NCBI RefSeq assembly: GCF_000214495.1
Contig: NZ_AFIJ01000029.1
Span: 1 to 64,000, forward strand
Length of the DNA: 64,000 bases
Reading direction: 5' to 3'
From: Megasphaera lornae
Lineage (GTDB): Bacteria; Bacillota; Negativicutes; Veillonellales; Megasphaeraceae
Shown: in pieces, positions 10,255-18,811 of the stretch
How the letters are laid out: every line of letters begins with the position of its first letter
How positions within the stretch are numbered: position 1 is the first letter of the stretch
Position numbers and translations under genes: made by a program
Notes under the pieces: generated by a model
Told to the model about the DNA's origin: nothing
The model's database searches: none
The model's input: the letters and a program-made list of their open reading frames with translations, nothing else

Positions 10255-11298
10255 TTACTTGGTATGAGTAGTATTTGTCGTTGTCGTTTTACGTAAAATG
10301 CCGATCCGTTTTGCCGAGTAAATACTTACGGCCAACACCATAATAACCGTAAAAATTCCCGTCTTATAGCCCACACTGGCCACAAACAGAGCGACAATGC
10401 CCAAGGCGACACTCACACAGTACATGATTAATACGGCCTGCTTCTGAGATAAACCCAAGGCCAGTAACCGATGATGCAAATGTCCTTTATCCGGTTGAAA
10501 TACGGGAACACCGCTCATTCTGCGCCGTACAATGGCAAATACCGTATCTAAAATCGGCAATCCCAACGCAATGACGGGGACAACCAGCGCCACCGTGGCC
10601 GCCGTTTTGACCAACCCGAATACGGCGGCTACCGACAACGTATACCCCAATAACATGCTGCCCGTATCGCCCATAAATATTTTGGCCGGATTAAAATTAT
10701 ATTGTAAAAATCCCAACGCCGCGCCGGCCATCGCCGCAATCAACAGCGCCGGCACTTCCTGGCCCATGCTGCAGGCCATGAGAAACATAGAAATCGAAGC
10801 AATAAACGACACCCCTGCCGCCAAGCCGTCCAAGCCGTCAATTAAGTTGACCGTATTGGTAAACCCGGTAATCCAAAAAACGGTTACGGGCACGGCAATA
10901 ATTTCCGGAAGCACCCACAACGTACCGAACGGATTTGTCAACCAATCGATTTGAATGCCGAAAGCAATGGGTATACAGGCCGCTATGATTTGCCCGATTA
11001 ATTTTACTTTTGCCGGAATATTGCAAATATCATCCCAAATACCTAAGGCGACAATCGCCGTACATCCCAACAACAGTCCGATCAATTCATGCCGTAAAGG
11101 CAGACAGATCAATACTGCCGCCATAAACCCGATATAAATCGCCAACCCGCCCAATCGCGGTACAATATGCGTATGTACTTTTCGCGCATTCGGTCGATCA
11201 ACGGCACCGACACGCAACGCCAATGTTTTCACGGCCGGGGTCAGAAGATACGCCGCCACCAAGGCGATAATAAAGGGAACGATATATCTGATAAGCAC
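10255..11298 (-). CDS. Undecaprenyl-phosphate GlcNAc-1-phosphate transferase family (WecA/TagO-type)
   Basis: Polytopic membrane enzyme (347 residues, about 10-11 helices) that would move a sugar-1-phosphate from a UDP-sugar to undecaprenyl phosphate. Signatures: RPNARKVHTHIVPRLGGLAIY near the N-terminus, NLIDGLDGLAAG, FMGDTGSMLLGY and the HLHHRLLALG motif that distinguishes WecA/TagO from MraY. Starts with GTG at 11298. The following wecB suggests GlcNAc is the sugar; the true mraY is separately present at 57939. The exact glycan made is unknown. Confidence 0.9.
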   Translation of the reverse strand: MLIRYIVPFIIALVAAYLLTPAVKTLALRVGAVDRPNARKVHTHIVPRLGGLAIYIGFMAAVLICLPLRHELIGLLLGCTAIVALGIWDDICNIPAKVKLIGQIIAACIPIAFGIQIDWLTNPFGTLWVLPEIIAVPVTVFWITGFTNTVNLIDGLDGLAAGVSFIASISMFLMACSMGQEVPALLIAAMAGAALGFLQYNFNPAKIFMGDTGSMLLGYTLSVAAVFGLVKTAATVALVVPVIALGLPILDTVFAIVRRRMSGVPVFQPDKGHLHHRLLALGLSQKQAVLIMYCVSVALGIVALFVASVGYKTGIFTVIMVLAVSIYSAKRIGILRKTTTTNTTHTK

Positions 11299-11334
11299 TA
11301 CACACGCCTACTTTCCATAAATAGTTCAGCCCGC

Positions 11335-12693
11335 CTAATTCGTTAAGCTGCGCAATGGTGCCGGAATACGACCGCCGCGGGCAATAAACGCGGCGGAGGT
11401 AAACGGATTGACCCGGATAATCGGACAGTGTCCCAAAAGGCCGCCGAATTCCACGCGGTCCCCCACTTTTTTGCCGGGAACGGGAATCACCCGTACGGCC
11501 GTGGTTTTATTGTTAATCATACCGATCGCCGCTTCATCGGCAATAATGCCGGCAATGGTTTCCGCCGCCGTGTCTCCGGGCAGCGCAATCATATCCAGCC
11601 CGACGGAACAAACGCAAGTCATAGCTTCCAATTTTTCCAACGTCAAACTGCCGCGTCCCACGGCTTCCAGCATACCCTTATCCTCACTGACGGGAATAAA
11701 CGCGCCTGAAAGACCGCCGACGCGCGAAGAAGCCATGAGTCCGCCTTTTTTCACCGCATCGTTGAGCAACGCCAGCGCCGCCGTAGTACCGCAGGCACCG
11801 CAACTTTCCAAGCCCATTTCTTCCAAAATATCCGCCACACTGTCGCCGATCGCCGGCGTAGGGGCCAACGACAAATCAATAATCCCGAACGGTTGTTGCA
11901 ACCGTCGCGATGCTTCCATCGCCACCAGCTGTCCTACACGCGTAATTTTGAATGCCGTTTTTTTAATCGTTTCCGCCACTACATCGAAAGGCGCGCCTTT
12001 CACTGCCGCCAGCGCCTGTTTAACCACACCCGGACCGCTGACGCCCACACTGATACAGCAATCGCCCTGCGTCACACCGTGAAAAGCACCGGCCATGAAA
12101 GGATTGTCTTCCACCGCATTGGAGAACACCACCAATTTGGCGCACCCCAACGCATCCCGATCTTTCGTCAGCAAACTGAGGTCTTTAATGATATGTCCCA
12201 TCCGCGCGACGGCATCCATATTAATCCCGGCCTTCGTCGAGCCGACCCCTACCGATGCGCAAACCAATTCGGTCGTGGCCAAACTTTCCGCCAATGACGA
12301 CAGCAACCGCTCTTCGCCGCGAGTCATGCCCCGCTCCACGAGGGCCGAAAAACCGCCGATAAAATTAATCCCGATCGTGCGGGCCGCCCGATCCAACGTG
12401 CGGGCTATGTCGACATAATTCTCCAGTGCACACGCGCCGGCTATCAGCGAGACGGGCGTAACCGCTACCCGCTTATGAATAATAGGTACGCCGTATTCAT
12501 CGGCAATGGCTTCTCCCGTTTCCACTAAATGTTCGCCGTACGAAGTAATTTTATCATATATTTTACGACATAGCGTCTTGCCGTCTACTGCCGCACAATC
12601 CAACAAACTGATGCCCATCGTAATGGTCCGCACATCCAAATTATTTTTCCGAATCATGCGATTGGTTTCCAGTACTTCCTGAATATTCAGCAT
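11335..12693 (-). CDS. UPF0210 (DUF711) family protein
   Basis: A 452-residue protein starting [14 protein letters not shown], the typical beginning of the UPF0210 family, with later conserved glycine-rich blocks ([52 protein letters not shown]). Family members are described as having a PFL-like fold, but no glycyl radical motif is present here and the biochemical role is unknown. It lies 12 bases downstream of the ACT-domain UPF0237 gene, a pairing seen across Firmicutes and archaea that implies a shared, probably regulatory, function. Confidence 0.9.
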   Translation of the reverse strand: MLNIQEVLETNRMIRKNNLDVRTITMGISLLDCAAVDGKTLCRKIYDKITSYGEHLVETGEAIADEYGVPIIHKRVAVTPVSLIAGACALENYVDIARTLDRAARTIGINFIGGFSALVERGMTRGEERLLSSLAESLATTELVCASVGVGSTKAGINMDAVARMGHIIKDLSLLTKDRDALGCAKLVVFSNAVEDNPFMAGAFHGVTQGDCCISVGVSGPGVVKQALAAVKGAPFDVVAETIKKTAFKITRVGQLVAMEASRRLQQPFGIIDLSLAPTPAIGDSVADILEEMGLESCGACGTTAALALLNDAVKKGGLMASSRVGGLSGAFIPVSEDKGMLEAVGRGSLTLEKLEAMTCVCSVGLDMIALPGDTAAETIAGIIADEAAIGMINNKTTAVRVIPVPGKKVGDRVEFGGLLGHCPIIRVNPFTSAAFIARGGRIPAPLRSLTN

Positions 12694-12705
12694 CGCTTCC
12701 GCTCC

Positions 12706-12978
12706 TTATCCGACTCGATGCATACTGTCAAATATCGCTCTGTTCTGCACCATAATTTGTACGCCCAAGCCTTCTCCTTTGTGACGCAATATATCCTGCA
12801 ATTCGGCGAATGAAATACAGGACTCCTGCAAATCCGCAATCATGACCATGTTGAACAAGCCGTCTAAAATCACTTGATTTATCGTCAAAATATTAATTTT
12901 ATGCTCCGCCATCACTTGACTCACCGTAGCGATAATGCCGGTACGATCCACGCCCACGACCGTAATCACTGCTTCCAT
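12706..12978 (-). CDS. UPF0237 ACT-domain protein
   Basis: A 90-residue single ACT domain (EAVITVVGVDRTGIIATVSQVMAEHKINIL, about residues 2-31) of the UPF0237 family, expected to bind a small ligand such as an amino acid. It precedes the UPF0210 gene with a 12-base gap, so it is probably its regulatory partner. The start at ATG 12978 is supported by a GGGGTGA site six bases upstream and by a TGCTATAAT promoter close by. Confidence 0.92.
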   Translation of the reverse strand: MEAVITVVGVDRTGIIATVSQVMAEHKINILTINQVILDGLFNMVMIADLQESCISFAELQDILRHKGEGLGVQIMVQNRAIFDSMHRVG

Positions 12979-13017
12979 GGATATTCACCCCGCTTATAAA
13001 GTAACCGCATTTCCCTC

Positions 13018-13026
13018 ATTATAGCA
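13018..13026 (-). promoter_or_regulatory. Extended -10 promoter of the UPF0237-UPF0210 operon
   Basis: Minus-strand TGC-TATAAT; no good -35 at 17 bases. About 40 bases upstream of the UPF0237 start. Confidence 0.55.
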
Positions 13027-13091
13027 TAGATTTTATAAAAAATACCATATGCCCCTGCAAACTTCTTCTTTTATATGTGCGCCCGTTCATT

Positions 13092-13120
13092 TTGACAAGC
13101 CTTTTCCCTTTTTATACAAT
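13092..13120 (+). promoter_or_regulatory. Promoter of the exonuclease III gene
   Basis: Consensus TTGACA (13092-13097), 17-base spacer, TACAAT (13115-13120), giving a leader of about 60 bases. Confidence 0.8.
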
Positions 13121-13189
13121 AGGAGTGTCCCCTCTCATCGCAGGGTATGCACGCAGTATAGTACCGTTAAAAAAGAAAGGATTAAGCAC

Positions 13190-13956
13190 ATGAATTGTAT
13201 TTCGTGGAACGTAAACGGCTTGCGCGCCGTCATGAAAAAAGGCTTTATGGATGTATTTACCGCCTTGGATGCCGATTTCTTTTGTCTGCAGGAAACGAAA
13301 CTCCAAGCAGGACAAATCGAAATGAATCTCCCCGGCTATTATCAATATTGGAATTATGCCGATCGCAAAGGCTACAGCGGCACGGCCATTTTCACCAAAC
13401 ATCTCCCGCTGGCCGTCACCTACGGACTGGGAATCGACCGGCACGATCACGAAGGGCGTCTCATCACCTTGGAGTACCCGACGTATTATCTGATTACTTG
13501 CTATACGCCGAACAGCCAAAACGAGCTGGCGCGTCTTCCCTATCGTCTCACCTGGGAAGATGATTGCCGCAACTATCTGGTGTCCTTAAAAGAAAAAAGA
13601 GCGTTATTTTCTGCGGCGACTTGAACGTGGCGCACGAAGAAATTGATTTAAAAAATCCTAAAAGCAATCGAAAAAACGCGGGCTTTTCCGATGCGGAACG
13701 CGAAAAAATGACCGCCTTACTGGCCGCCGGGTTTACAGATACATGGCGTCATTTCTATCCGCAAACGGCCGATGTCTATTCCTGGTGGAGTTATCGGTTC
13801 AACGCGCGAAAAAACAATGCCGGTTGGCGCATTGATTATTTTATTACCTCACAAGATTTGACGAATCGCCTGCAAAATGCGTTTATTTATACGGATATTA
13901 TGGGCAGTGATCATTGCCCCGTAGGGCTGACCTGGGACTGCCCCTCCGAGCAGTAG
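13190..13956 (+). pseudogene. xth: Exodeoxyribonuclease III, interrupted by a one-base frameshift
   Basis: ExoIII-family AP endonuclease/3' exonuclease of base excision repair. Starting at ATG 13190 (GAAAGG site upstream) the protein reads CISWNVNGLRA, the metal-binding glutamate in LQETKLQ and CYTPNSQ, then runs out of frame and stops at 13624. The rest continues in another frame: [31 protein letters not shown] and the catalytic GSDHCPVGL, ending at 13956. Inserting a single A into the A6 tract at 13593-13598 restores one protein of about 255 residues, the family's normal length. Everything else is intact and the promoter and terminator are good, so this is either a very recent mutation or a homopolymer base-calling error. 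Confidence 0.85.
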
Positions 13957-13974
13957 TTGTCGTACATAACGCCG

Positions 13975-14018
13975 AAAAGAGGCGACACATTCCGAAGAAT
14001 GTGTCGCCTCTTTTTTTT
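13975..14018. terminator. Bidirectional terminator between xth and the dehydrogenase gene
   Basis: Fifteen-base stem (13978-13992 with 13997-14011, loop CGAA), T-run on the plus strand and A-run before the stem serving the minus strand. Confidence 0.9.
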
Positions 14019-14039
14019 GATAGTCGCCTGCCAAACGGC

Positions 14040-15002
14040 TTATTTTTTATGTAAAATTTCGTTTCCCTTGGCAATATTGGCGCGAATCGTATCACAGCAC
14101 CGGGCAAATTCCGCCGCTTCTTCCGGCGGCAACTTATATTCGATCACCCGTTCCACTCCGTCGGCACCGATAACCGCCGGAACACCGCAATAAATATCCT
14201 GCTGACCGTATTCCCCGCGCAGCGGTGCCGATACGGGAATAATCCGCTTTTCATCATGTAAAATCGTCCGCACCAAGGTGGCCCCGGCGGAAGCGATTCC
14301 GTATTCGGTACATTGTTTTCCGCGAAACGTTACCCAGCCGCCGTCAATCGCCCGTCGCTGCAAATCTTCTTTATCAAATCGGAAGGTCGCATCGCCGGAA
14401 AAATCAGCCAACGGTTTACCGTAAAAAGAAACACAGGACCAGGCCACAAATTGCGCATTACCGTGTTCTCCCAACATAAAGGCCGTAAACCCGCGGGCAT
14501 CCAAACCGGTTTGTGCGGAAATAGAATGAATCAACCGGGAAGAATCCAACAACGTCCCGGTGCCGACCACCCGCTGCCGCGGCAAGCCCGACGTTTCGGC
14601 GATTAAATTGCTGATAACGTCGCAAGGATTGGTAATATTCACAAAAATCCCCTGAAAGCCGCCGGCCATAATTTTCGGCACAAAATCGGCGACCTGCTTC
14701 ACACTGTTGGCTAATTCCAAGTCCCGTGTATTGCCCTTGGTCAAAAGGGAAATATCGCCGCTCGCATTGACGATCACGTCGCAATCTTTTAAGCCCGCAT
14801 AGTCCGACGCCACATATATGACATGATTCGGCATGTACGAAACCGCATCATTCAAATCCTGTACTTCACTGATGACCTTTTGTTCCTTGACATCACAAAT
14901 ACGGACTTCATCGGCAATCCCCATCATGCCCAAATTAAATGCGACATGTGCCCCTACATGGCCGACACCGACAACGCCGACAATTCTCTTTTTAATTTTC
15001 AT
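14040..15002 (-). CDS. L-lactate/L-2-hydroxyacid dehydrogenase family protein (HicDH-like)
   Basis: NAD-dependent reduction of a 2-oxoacid to an L-2-hydroxyacid. The 320-residue protein has the Rossmann GVGHVG motif (about 12-17), Asp37 after beta-2 (NAD preference), Arg93, Asp153 and Arg156 in LLDSSR, and the catalytic His180 in LGEHG. The substrate loop (residues 82-92, GDISLLTKGNT) is two residues longer than in ordinary LDH or MDH and lacks their Gln102/Arg102 context, resembling L-2-hydroxyisocaproate dehydrogenases. A branched or bulky 2-oxoacid is therefore as likely as pyruvate. The gene is monocistronic, with its own promoter at 15061-15089. Confidence 0.85.
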   Translation of the reverse strand: MKIKKRIVGVVGVGHVGAHVAFNLGMMGIADEVRICDVKEQKVISEVQDLNDAVSYMPNHVIYVASDYAGLKDCDVIVNASGDISLLTKGNTRDLELANSVKQVADFVPKIMAGGFQGIFVNITNPCDVISNLIAETSGLPRQRVVGTGTLLDSSRLIHSISAQTGLDARGFTAFMLGEHGNAQFVAWSCVSFYGKPLADFSGDATFRFDKEDLQRRAIDGGWVTFRGKQCTEYGIASAGATLVRTILHDEKRIIPVSAPLRGEYGQQDIYCGVPAVIGADGVERVIEYKLPPEEAAEFARCCDTIRANIAKGNEILHKK

Positions 15003-15060
15003 CCTGTTTCCTCCTTTACTTCCTACCCGTTCCTCCCGATAAACGGAAAGGTTTCTATTA

Positions 15061-15089
15061 ATAGTAGCATATTTTTTTAATATTGTAAA
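15061..15089 (-). promoter_or_regulatory. Promoter of the hydroxyacid dehydrogenase gene
   Basis: Minus-strand TTTACA (15084-15089), 17-base spacer ending TGC (extended -10), TACTAT (15061-15066). Confidence 0.75.
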
Positions 15090-15104
15090 TCAGGGGCTTC
15101 TCCA

Positions 15105-15132
15105 TAAAAAAAGGAGAACGCCTGCGTTCTCC
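15105..15132 (-). terminator. Terminator after rng (end of the mre operon)
   Basis: Minus-strand stem GGAGAACGC/GCGTTCTCC followed by seven Ts, about 70 bases beyond the rng stop. Confidence 0.85.
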
Positions 15133-15201
15133 CGGTTCTCCGTTTTTTGTAGTTCGTGTATACCGTCAAGAAAATGGCGACATTTTCCGACATATTGCGC
15201 T

Positions 15202-16635
15202 TTATTCATATGAAAGAATAGAAAATACTTCCCGATTGGCATGCACCGATTCTTCAAAATGCAAACTCCGCGCCAATTCCCGTTCCCAGCGTGCGACCTG
15301 TTTCTTTTCCCGCATAACCGCCAACACCGAGGCATGCGCAACGATCAGAACATCGCCGCGCAGCCGTCGTTCCCGTACTAATTGCCGCAATCTTCGCATA
15401 ATTTGTAAGGCTACCGATTCAGCGGCATACAAATATCCCGTGCCGCCGCAAACCGTACAAGGCGTATATTGCACCTGAAACAGACTTTGGCGAGATTTTT
15501 TGCGCGTAATTTCCACCAGATTCAGCGCCGTCATGCCCATAACCCGCGTTTTTCTCGTATCACTCGCCGTTTCTCGCGATAAAATAGCTAAAATGGCTTC
15601 TCTGTCTTCCGCCCGCGCCATATCAATAAAATCGACCAAAATAATCCCGCCTATATCCCGTAATCGTAATTGCCGCGCAATTTCTTTCGCCGCTTCTTTA
15701 TTCACATGAAAAATGGTTTCCTGCAACGTACTGTTGCCGGTATATTTGCTGCTGTTCACATCAATAACCGTCAACGCTTCCGTATAATCGAAAATCAAAT
15801 TGCCGCCCGACGGCAGGGCGACCTGACGGGACCACAAATGACGTACCTCGTCTTCTATATGATAGGCTTCAAAAACCGGTTCCTTCCCTGTATAGTAAAT
15901 CAATTTTTCCTGCCATGTCGGGTCCGGAAACACTTGCCGAATCCGTTCGTATGTATCAGGATGATTGACAATAATTTTCTCTATATCCGCCGTCACATGG
16001 TCCCGCACCGTCCGCATGACCAAATCCGCCTCCCGATAGAGAAGCTGATTTTTTTTCGCTAATTTATACCGTTGCCGAATACTGTCCCAAGTATGCAATA
16101 AATACGTAATGTCGGCCTGTAATGCCTCTTCCGTCACGCCTTCTGCCACAGTCCGGATAATCACGCCCATACCGGGCGGTTTGACATGGCCGACAATCCG
16201 ACGCAACCGATCCCGTTCTTCTTCTTGCCTAATTTTTTTAGAAACGCCTACATAATCCACGGTCGGCATCAACACGGCATACCTTCCGGGCAAGCTGATA
16301 TTAGCCGTTACTTTGGCGCCCTTACCGCCCTGCTCTTCTTTAACAACTTGCACTAAAATATGTTGCCCGACGGAAATGCGGGTTTGCTGAATTTCTTCTT
16401 TCGTAGCCGCCCGCGGAAATAAATCGCCCATATAAATAAAGGCATTCTTTTTTCTTCCTATGTTGACGAAAGCGGCTTGCAAGGCCGGCAATATATTTTG
16501 AATCGTCCCGGCATAAATATGATTGACAATATGACTTTCATCATCTCGTTCTACCGCATAATCCCGCAATTTTCCGTCTTCTAAAACAGCCAGACGCGTT
16601 TCTTCCGGCATCACATCGGCAATAACAGTCTTCAT
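15202..16635 (-). CDS. rng: Ribonuclease G/E family endoribonuclease
   Basis: Endoribonuclease that matures 5S/16S rRNA ends and degrades mRNA. The 477-residue product has an N-terminal S1-like RNA-binding region (about 20-120), then the catalytic core with the two Mg-binding aspartates in LTVIDVNSSKYTG and GGIILVDFIDM, and the zinc-link cysteines in CTVCGGTGY. Length fits RNase G (no long C-terminal scaffold). A strong GGAGGG site eight bases before ATG 16635 decides the start against a longer frame to 16686. It is the last gene of the mreB-to-rodA run, a common arrangement with rodA and rng adjacent. Confidence 0.95.
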   Translation of the reverse strand: MKTVIADVMPEETRLAVLEDGKLRDYAVERDDESHIVNHIYAGTIQNILPALQAAFVNIGRKKNAFIYMGDLFPRAATKEEIQQTRISVGQHILVQVVKEEQGGKGAKVTANISLPGRYAVLMPTVDYVGVSKKIRQEEERDRLRRIVGHVKPPGMGVIIRTVAEGVTEEALQADITYLLHTWDSIRQRYKLAKKNQLLYREADLVMRTVRDHVTADIEKIIVNHPDTYERIRQVFPDPTWQEKLIYYTGKEPVFEAYHIEDEVRHLWSRQVALPSGGNLIFDYTEALTVIDVNSSKYTGNSTLQETIFHVNKEAAKEIARQLRLRDIGGIILVDFIDMARAEDREAILAILSRETASDTRKTRVMGMTALNLVEITRKKSRQSLFQVQYTPCTVCGGTGYLYAAESVALQIMRRLRQLVRERRLRGDVLIVAHASVLAVMREKKQVARWERELARSLHFEESVHANREVFSILSYE

Positions 16636-16687
16636 TGCCGCCCTCCTTTCCCGGCCCGTCCGCATTGTCCCGCACCAACCGTACATA

Positions 16688-17788
16688 TTAAAAAATCATC
16701 GTTTGTTGTCGCAAATAAACACTCAGCAAAATGCCCAACGCCATCATGTTCGTAGTCAACGCACTGACGCCGTAACTCATAAACGGCAGCGGAATCCCTG
16801 TAACCGGCATAATGCCGCAGGTCATGCCGATATTTACCAACAATTGAAACACCCACATGGAAACAATCCCCGTCGCCAGGAGCATGCCGAACGGATCTTT
16901 ACAATCTTTGGCAATCATCAGACCCCGATAAATTAAAAGAAAATACAAAAAAAGAATACCCGCACATCCTAAAAATCCCAATTCTTCCCCAATAACGGAA
17001 AAAATAAAATCGGTATGATTTTCCGGTAAAAAATTCAACTGACTTTGCGTCCCGTTAAAAAGACCTTTTCCGAACAGCAACCCCGAACCGATGGCGATTT
17101 TCGACTGAATAATATGATAGCCCGCGCCCAACGGATCGGCATTGGGATTTAAAAATACGGCAATTCGCTCTTTTTGATACGCTTTAAGAAAATGCCACCC
17201 TATGGGAGCGGCAACGACGGCGGCGGCAAACATATTCCGTAACAGCGACAATTTGATTTCCGCTACAAAAAGCATGCCGAACGCAATGCCTAAAAACACC
17301 AGACTCGTCCCCAAATCAGGCTGTTTTAAAACCAGTAAAAAAGGAATCCCCACAAACAACGCAATAGGAAGTATTTGTCGCATAGTTCGTAACTCATGGA
17401 CACGTTCCGAAATCATGGCGGCCATACAAATGATCATAATTAATTTGGAAAATTCAGAAGGTTGTAAGGTAATCGGTCCCAACTGAATCCACCGTTGCGC
17501 CCCCAAGGCCGATTTTCCCAAGAAGAGAACCGCCGCCAACATAAGTAAATTAATAATATACAGCGGCTTACTGTATTTTTTTAATTTTCGGTAATCATAG
17601 CGACAAAACGTAAGCAGCACTGCCAAATCAATCACAAAGGCGCCCGCCTGCTTCGCCGCAAAGCCGTAATTCATAACACCTTTATTAATATGAGTGGCAC
17701 TGCCGATAATACACAAACTGATAATTGTAATTAAAATACACGTACCGAGCAATACGCGATCTATATTTTTCCATTCTCGCTTAAACAT
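16688..17788 (-). CDS. rodA: Peptidoglycan glycosyltransferase RodA
   Basis: SEDS-family polymerase of the elongation machinery, partner of PBP2. The 366 residues form about ten membrane helices; signatures are QPSEFSKL, KQPDLGTSLVF, the ENHTDFIFSVIGEELGF block and GIPLPFMSYG near the C-terminus. ATG 17788 has an AGGAG site eight bases upstream and avoids overlap with the minD stop; the longer frame (to 17836) would overlap it. This is the only SEDS gene in the window, so the division paralogue FtsW must be elsewhere or missing. Confidence 0.95.
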   Translation of the reverse strand: MFKREWKNIDRVLLGTCILITIISLCIIGSATHINKGVMNYGFAAKQAGAFVIDLAVLLTFCRYDYRKLKKYSKPLYIINLLMLAAVLFLGKSALGAQRWIQLGPITLQPSEFSKLIMIICMAAMISERVHELRTMRQILPIALFVGIPFLLVLKQPDLGTSLVFLGIAFGMLFVAEIKLSLLRNMFAAAVVAAPIGWHFLKAYQKERIAVFLNPNADPLGAGYHIIQSKIAIGSGLLFGKGLFNGTQSQLNFLPENHTDFIFSVIGEELGFLGCAGILFLYFLLIYRGLMIAKDCKDPFGMLLATGIVSMWVFQLLVNIGMTCGIMPVTGIPLPFMSYGVSALTTNMMALGILLSVYLRQQTMIF

Positions 17789-17798
17789 GCTGAAACTC

Positions 17799-18797
17799 CT
17801 ATCGTCTATAGCGACGCCACGCATAGGACCGGTCACGTCGTTGTTGCCATGAAATTTTCCCCGCCGCTTCTGCCGGTTTTCCGGCGGCCTCGTCCATCTC
17901 GACCGCCGCCGTCGGAGATTGCCATTGCGCGGCCACGGCGGCCGCTTCTTGTAAACTGCGCAGGGCCTTCTCCGGAATAGACACTTCGCCGGGCGCCGTC
18001 GCTTCGTCGCCGGCCGCCGTCGGAAGCGACGACCGCTCCGTGCCGGCGGTCCGCCAACTGTCCCATACCGTCTGCGGATCCACGCTCTTTTGCGTTTGAA
18101 TATACGTGACTGTATATTGCAGCGAGGTAAAAAAAGGATTTTCTTTGACTTGTACCAAAGTGCCCTGTTGTGCCGCCGCGTGTATCTCCTCCCGATGCGG
18201 TAAAATACCGGCCAACGGCGGCGAATCCAACGCTTGCAAAACCGCAGCCGCCGAAAGGTATGCCGGATCGGTATGCCCTAAGAAATTATTCAACAGCACG
18301 GCATAATGTGTTTGTTTATGTTTTCGGCAATATTGTATCATGCGGGATACATCCCGCACGGACGTCCGGGTAGGAGCAACGACCAACAACAGCCTGTCCG
18401 CAATAGCCGTGGCCGCCTTATACGCATAGCCGCGTCCGGGCGGACAATCCACGACGACATAGTCATAGGCACGCGCTAATTTTTCGATGCCGTATTGAAA
18501 AGCGGGAGCATCTAATTTTTCCCAAGTATGCCGCTGACTGGCAGGTAAAAAATCCAACCCCGGCAACACTTCCAACACGGCTTCCCGAAACCGACATCTT
18601 TGTTTAATGCTGTCCCCGCCGTCCCATAAGACTTCATCCTGCATACCGAACATCAGATCCAAATTCCGCAATCCCATATCCGCATCCGCTGCCAACACCT
18701 TTTTTCCCTGCCGGTGCAAAGCCAGCGACAACGCGGCGGTAAGTAAGGTTTTACCGACGCCGCCCTTGCCGGATGCCAACGCAATGATCGTGGCCAT
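17799..18797 (-). CDS. MinD-like division-site ATPase with an atypical C-terminal extension
   Basis: P-loop ATPase of the MinD/ParA superfamily: deviant Walker A GKGGVGKT (residues 10-17), DADMGLRNLDLMFG (38-51) characteristic of MinD, and VVVDCPPG (114-121). The core ends near residue 240; residues 245-332 are an Ala/Pro/Glu-rich, probably disordered tail ending in a basic, aromatic segment (WQQRRDRSYAWRRYRR) instead of the usual short amphipathic membrane-targeting helix. In Clostridia minC-minD-minE often sit between mrdA and rodA; here only minD remains, 14 bases after mrdA and 10 before rodA. Function in septum placement is probable, but with unknown partners. Confidence 0.85.
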   Translation of the reverse strand: MATIIALASGKGGVGKTLLTAALSLALHRQGKKVLAADADMGLRNLDLMFGMQDEVLWDGGDSIKQRCRFREAVLEVLPGLDFLPASQRHTWEKLDAPAFQYGIEKLARAYDYVVVDCPPGRGYAYKAATAIADRLLLVVAPTRTSVRDVSRMIQYCRKHKQTHYAVLLNNFLGHTDPAYLSAAAVLQALDSPPLAGILPHREEIHAAAQQGTLVQVKENPFFTSLQYTVTYIQTQKSVDPQTVWDSWRTAGTERSSLPTAAGDEATAPGEVSIPEKALRSLQEAAAVAAQWQSPTAAVEMDEAAGKPAEAAGKISWQQRRDRSYAWRRYRR

Positions 18798-18811
18798 AGC
18801 CCCTTCCTCCT

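Noticed and set aside
13588-13600. Programmed -1 frameshift in the exonuclease III gene
   Set aside because: The in-frame codons around the A-tract (AAA GAA AAA AGA) do not form an X XXY YYZ slippery heptamer and no downstream pseudoknot or stem was seen; the enzyme family is not known to use frameshifting.
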